This document shows positions 4,558 to 7,712 of a stretch of 7,712 bases of DNA, piece after piece. Location: NCBI GenBank assembly GCA_023229845.1, contig JALNYK010000057.1:1-7712 (forward strand). The letters are read 5' to 3'. Positions within the stretch are counted from its first letter, which is position 1, and the number at the start of each line of letters is the position of its first letter. A program made the position numbers and the translations under genes. This DNA is from Gallionella sp. (GTDB taxonomy: Bacteria; Pseudomonadota; Gammaproteobacteria; Burkholderiales; Gallionellaceae). Under the pieces are notes generated by a model. The model saw only the letters and a list, made by a program, of their open reading frames with translations. It was not told the DNA's origin and did no database searches.

Positions 4558-5277
4558 ATGAACAATTCCCACCGCATCCTCATCATCGACGACGACGCTC
4601 GTCTGCGCGATCTGCTGCAGCGCTATCTCGGCGAGCAGGGCTACGATGTCCGCGCCGTGCACGACGGCGAGGCGATGGACAAGGCGCTGCGCATCGGCCG
4701 TTTCCACCTGCTGGTGCTCGACCTGATGTTGCCCAATGAAGACGGCCTCTCCATCCTGCGGCGGTTGCGCGCAGCCGGGGAGAGCGTGCCGGTGATCCTG
4801 CTCACCGCGAAGGGCGACGAGATCGACCGCATCGTGGGTCTGGAGATGGGTGCGGATGATTACCTACCCAAGCCGTTCAACCCGCGCGAACTGGTCGCGC
4901 GCATCAACGCGGTGCTGCGCCGCAAGGGCGGATCGCCCGTCGGCGCGCCCGATGCCGAGGAGAAAAGCGTGAACTTCGGCGATTGCGAACTGAACCTCGG
5001 CACGCGCATCCTCACCCGCGCCGGCGTACCGGTGCCGCTGACCACCGGCGAATTCGCGCTGCTCAAGGTGCTGGTGACTCATCCGCGCCAGCCGCTGTCG
5101 CGCGACAAACTGATGGAGCTGGCGCGCGGGCGCGACCACGATCCGTTCGATCGCGCGATCGACGTGCAGGTGTCCCGGCTGCGCAAGCTGGTCGAGCCCG
5201 ACTCCGGCAAACCGCGTTTCATCCAGACGGTGTGGGGGCATGGCTATGTGTTCGTGCCGGATGGAGTGAAGTCTTGA
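4558..5277 (+). CDS. ompR: OmpR-family response regulator
   Basis: A 239-residue cytoplasmic two-component regulator, the same length I recall for E. coli OmpR. The receiver domain has the acidic pocket D11-D12, phosphoacceptor D55 (LVLDLMLP), T83 (LLTAKG) and K105 (PKPFNPREL). The C-terminal winged-helix DNA-binding domain covers about 137-239 (LTTGEFALLKVLVTHPRQPLSRDKLMELARGR, then IDVQVSRLRKLVE and VWGHGYVFVPDG). It resembles OmpR much more than CpxR or PhoP. The ATG at 4558 is chosen because it gives the family length; an in-frame start at 4462 adds 32 non-family residues. No good ribosome binding site precedes it (CCGCC), which suggests weak initiation or a near-leaderless transcript. 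The kinase gene follows at once in the same operon. Likely targets include outer-membrane or envelope genes and perhaps the divergent repeat protein. Confidence 0.93.
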   Translation: MNNSHRILIIDDDARLRDLLQRYLGEQGYDVRAVHDGEAMDKALRIGRFHLLVLDLMLPNEDGLSILRRLRAAGESVPVILLTAKGDEIDRIVGLEMGADDYLPKPFNPRELVARINAVLRRKGGSPVGAPDAEEKSVNFGDCELNLGTRILTRAGVPVPLTTGEFALLKVLVTHPRQPLSRDKLMELARGRDHDPFDRAIDVQVSRLRKLVEPDSGKPRFIQTVWGHGYVFVPDGVKS

Positions 5278-5282
5278 GCCTC

Positions 5283-6572
5283 ATGCCGAAGACACTGCTG
5301 GTTCGCGCCTTCCTGCTGATCGTGGTGCTGATCGCGCTGTCGTTCGCCGCCGCGTTGGCAATCTTCCGCCATGCCGTGCAGGAGCCGCACGCAAAGCAGA
5401 TGGCGCAACTGGTCGTGTCTACGGTCAATCTCACCCGCGCCGCGGTGTTGTCCTCTGCCCCGGAGTGGCGCAGCGCGCTGCTGGCGGAGCTGCGCGACGC
5501 CGAAGGCATGCGCATACAACTGGCCGATCCGACCGACGTGCTCGAACCCTTGCCGGACGAATCGCCCGAGTTGCACGAGATGATGGAAGAAGTGCGCGAA
5601 CGGCTGGGCGACGATACGCGCTTCGCCGCCTGGCGCAACGGCGAAGAGGCGCTGTGGGTCAGCTTTCATATCGGCGGCGACGAATTCTGGCTGGCGCTGC
5701 CACGCGAACGCATCGAGCATCCGCTGTCCGAGGTGCTGCTGGCGTGGGGCGGTGTGGTGCTGTTGCTCGCCTTGCTTGGCGCCTATTTCATCGCGCGCCA
5801 AGTGGCGCGTCCTCTGAAACGGCTCGCACAGGCGGCACAGCAGGTGGGCGAGGGCAAGACGCCTGCGACTTTGCCGGAGCGGGGTGCGCAGGAGGTCGCC
5901 ACGGTGTCGCGCGCCTTCAATCGCATGTCCGCCGATCTCGCCGCGAACGAACGCGAGCGTGCGCTGGTGCTGGCGGGCATCTCGCACGATCTGCGCACGC
6001 CGCTGGCACGGGTGCGCCTCGCCGCGGAGCTGACCGCGGATGCCTCGCTGCGCGAAGGCTTGGTCGCCGACGTGGAGCAGATGGACTCGGTGATACAGCA
6101 GTTCCTCGACTATGCGCGCCTCGACGAGAGCGAAGCCGCGGCGCCGACCGATGTGGCCGTGCTGATTGAAGAAGTCGCCCAGTGCTTTGCAGCGCAGGCC
6201 AAGTCGCTGGCACTCGACCTGCAACCGTTGCCGCAGCTTGCCGTCAGGCCCTTGCTGCTGAAACGCGCGCTGTCCAACCTGCTGGACAATGCGATCAAAT
6301 ACGGCGGCGGCGAGATCTCCGTGACGCTGCGGAGCATGCATGATGGCGTCGAACTGAGCGTCGCCGACTGCGGCGCGGGTATCCCCGAGGAACAGCGCGA
6401 ATCGGTCAAGCGTCCGTTCGTGCGCCTGCAGGCCGCGCGCAGCGACGCAGGCGGTTCCGGTCTGGGGCTGGCCATCGTCGAGCGCGCCGCACGACTGCAT
6501 GGCGGTGCATTCCATCTGGAACCGCGCGAGGGAGGTGGGTTGGTGGCTAGGCTGGTGTTGCCGAACCGCTGA
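5283..6572 (+). CDS. envZ: EnvZ-type sensor histidine kinase
   Basis: A 429-residue inner-membrane sensor that should phosphorylate the OmpR-like regulator. TM1 is at about 8-28. A periplasmic domain of about 120 residues rich in acidic residues (ELHEMMEEVRERLGDD at about 96-111) is followed by TM2 at about 151-170. HAMP follows at about 171-223. The H-box AGISHDLRTPLARVR carries phosphoacceptor H235. The catalytic domain has the N-box SNLLDNAIKYG (331-341), DCGAGIP (362-368) and the GSGLGLAIVE box (391-400). ISHDLRTPLxRxRLA is the EnvZ signature. The gap to ompR is 5 bp. An alternative TTG start at 5274, overlapping the ompR stop (TTGA) and 7 nt after GGAG (5263-5266), is better placed for a ribosome than the ATG and would add MSL. 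The last 26 bp overlap the convergent helicase gene. Confidence 0.93.
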   Translation: MPKTLLVRAFLLIVVLIALSFAAALAIFRHAVQEPHAKQMAQLVVSTVNLTRAAVLSSAPEWRSALLAELRDAEGMRIQLADPTDVLEPLPDESPELHEMMEEVRERLGDDTRFAAWRNGEEALWVSFHIGGDEFWLALPRERIEHPLSEVLLAWGGVVLLLALLGAYFIARQVARPLKRLAQAAQQVGEGKTPATLPERGAQEVATVSRAFNRMSADLAANERERALVLAGISHDLRTPLARVRLAAELTADASLREGLVADVEQMDSVIQQFLDYARLDESEAAAPTDVAVLIEEVAQCFAAQAKSLALDLQPLPQLAVRPLLLKRALSNLLDNAIKYGGGEISVTLRSMHDGVELSVADCGAGIPEEQRESVKRPFVRLQAARSDAGGSGLGLAIVERAARLHGGAFHLEPREGGGLVARLVLPNR

Positions 6573-7712
6573 AGAATTCCACCGCGACCGCCTCGTCGCG
6601 CGTGCGCTTCATCGGCGGCAGGCTTTGCCACACGCGCTTGCCGTATTGCTTGGTGATGATGCGCGGGTCGCAGATCATCAGCACGCCGCGGTCGTTCTCG
6701 TCGCGGATCAATCGTCCCGCCCCCTGTTTCAGCGTGATGATCGCGCGCGGCAGCTGGTATTCCATGAACGCGTTGTGGCCCTGTTTCTTCAGTTGTTCGA
6801 TGCGCGCCGACAGCACCGGATCGTCGGGTGGGGCGAACGGCAGCTTGTCGATGATCACCAGCGACAGCGCCTCGCCGCGCACGTCCACGCCTTCCCAGAA
6901 AGACTGGCTGCCCAGCAGCACCGCGTTGCCGTGTTCGCGGAAGCGGCTCAGCAGTTCATTGCGCGAGCCTTCGCCTTGCAGCATCAGCGGATAGTCCCAG
7001 TTGCGCAGGTCGAACTCGGCTTGCAGGATTTCGTGGGCGCGCTGCATCGCACGCAGGCTGGTGAACAGCAGGAAGGCGCGGCCACGGCTGGCCCCGATCA
7101 GCGGCAATGCGGCCTGCACGACCGCCTCGGTGTAGCCCTCGCTGTTCGGCTCCGGCAGGTTCTGCGGCACGTACAGCAAGCCCTGTTCGCCATAATTGAA
7201 AGGACTGTCCCAGCAGGCGGTCTGCGCCTTCATCAGTCCCATCTCGCCGAGGTAATGGGAGAAGTCCTGCTTCACCGCCAGCGTCGCGGAGGTGAATATC
7301 CAGGCGCGCGCACTGCCGCCGATCTGCTTCTCGAATATTTCGGCGATGGACAGCGGTGTGGTGTTGAGTTGCAGCGAGTGGTGGAAGACTTCGAGCCAGC
7401 GTACCTGGTCCGGCGTATCGCCGTCCTGCCACTGTTTCAGTTGTAACACCAACGCCTGCGCGCGCTGCCAGCAGTTCTCCAGCCCCTCGCTGCGTTCGGC
7501 TTGTTTCTCCAACAGGCCGCACAGTTGCGTCAACTTCTCGCCGGTGTTCTTCAATGCGGACGGGAATTCCTTGAAGCCTTCCGCGACGCTGGCGGGCAAT
7601 CGTCCTTCTTTCTTGAACGCCAGCCGCAGGTCGCGCGCGGCCTTGTCCAGTTCGTCGCAGCCCTTGGGCAGCGGCGCGAAATCCTTGGCCGAGGCGATGG
7701 CTTCGAGGCGCG
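6547..7712 (-). CDS. DinG/YoaA-type (XPD-like) ATP-dependent DNA helicase, C-terminal part
   Basis: The frame is open to the window edge, giving 387 visible C-terminal residues; the N-terminal part is outside. Helicase superfamily 2, XPD/DinG group, which unwinds DNA 5' to 3' in repair and at stalled forks. Visible motifs include FTSATLA, AFLLFTSLRAM (start of helicase domain 2), GSQSFWEGVDVRGE, VIIDKLPFAPPDDPV, and motif VI QGAGRLIRDENDRG (beginning near 6726 and running to lower coordinates). FWEGVDVRGE and GAGRLIR are hallmarks of this family. Walker A, the DEAH box and any Fe-S cysteines would lie in the missing part, so DinG and YoaA cannot be separated safely. The stop codon (6547-6549) lies inside the 3' end of the kinase gene. 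No terminator is visible between the two convergent genes. Confidence 0.93.
   Translation of the reverse strand, partial: RLEAIASAKDFAPLPKGCDELDKAARDLRLAFKKEGRLPASVAEGFKEFPSALKNTGEKLTQLCGLLEKQAERSEGLENCWQRAQALVLQLKQWQDGDTPDQVRWLEVFHHSLQLNTTPLSIAEIFEKQIGGSARAWIFTSATLAVKQDFSHYLGEMGLMKAQTACWDSPFNYGEQGLLYVPQNLPEPNSEGYTEAVVQAALPLIGASRGRAFLLFTSLRAMQRAHEILQAEFDLRNWDYPLMLQGEGSRNELLSRFREHGNAVLLGSQSFWEGVDVRGEALSLVIIDKLPFAPPDDPVLSARIEQLKKQGHNAFMEYQLPRAIITLKQGAGRLIRDENDRGVLMICDPRIITKQYGKRVWQSLPPMKRTRDEAVAVEFFSGSATPA

Noticed and set aside
4983..5282. 100-residue upstream extension of the kinase into ompR
   Set aside because: This frame is a shadow of ompR; the kinase has a normal N-terminal membrane segment beginning at 5283 (or TTG at 5274).

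Overview
The window looks like chromosomal DNA from a diazotrophic betaproteobacterium. Nitrosomonadales, for example a Gallionellaceae or Sideroxydans-like iron oxidiser, would fit. The reasons are moderately high GC, gamma/beta-type RimO and OmpR/EnvZ proteins with E. coli-like lengths, a NifF-type flavodoxin, and a beta/gamma-type REP palindrome. The taxonomic guess is inference from protein resemblance; no search was run.

Layout. Positions 1-119 hold the 3' end of a tRNA-Cys gene and a complete tRNA-Leu(UAA) gene, 7 nt apart. This is the tail of the familiar Gly-Cys-Leu tRNA cluster. On the minus strand, reading from about 1490 down to 178, lies a short operon: a sigma-54 (-24/-12) promoter, an unrecognised 185-residue protein, an intergenic REP-like palindrome split by a second 20-bp repeat, and a NifF-like flavodoxin. 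Divergent from it is rimO (ribosomal protein S12 methylthiotransferase), followed by a GC hairpin. About 320 bp without a convincing gene follow (2961-3281), containing a long imperfect inverted repeat and a hairpin next to a ribosome binding site. An unrecognised 112-residue protein comes next, then a strong hairpin terminator shared with the convergent gene.

The right half is an envelope-signalling module. A secreted, highly charged protein made of eight exact-length 19-residue MSPEER/LTPEQR repeats is divergent from an OmpR-type response regulator and an EnvZ-type sensor kinase. The geometry resembles cpxP-cpxRA in enterics, but the regulator and kinase look like OmpR and EnvZ. The kinase gene ends 26 bp inside the convergent end of a DinG/YoaA-type (XPD-like) helicase gene, whose N-terminal part lies outside the window.

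Possible new biology lies in three places: the sigma-54-controlled unknown gene upstream of nifF, the tandem-repeat periplasmic protein paired with the two-component system, and the REP palindrome with a clean 20-bp insertion. The other genes are conserved housekeeping genes.
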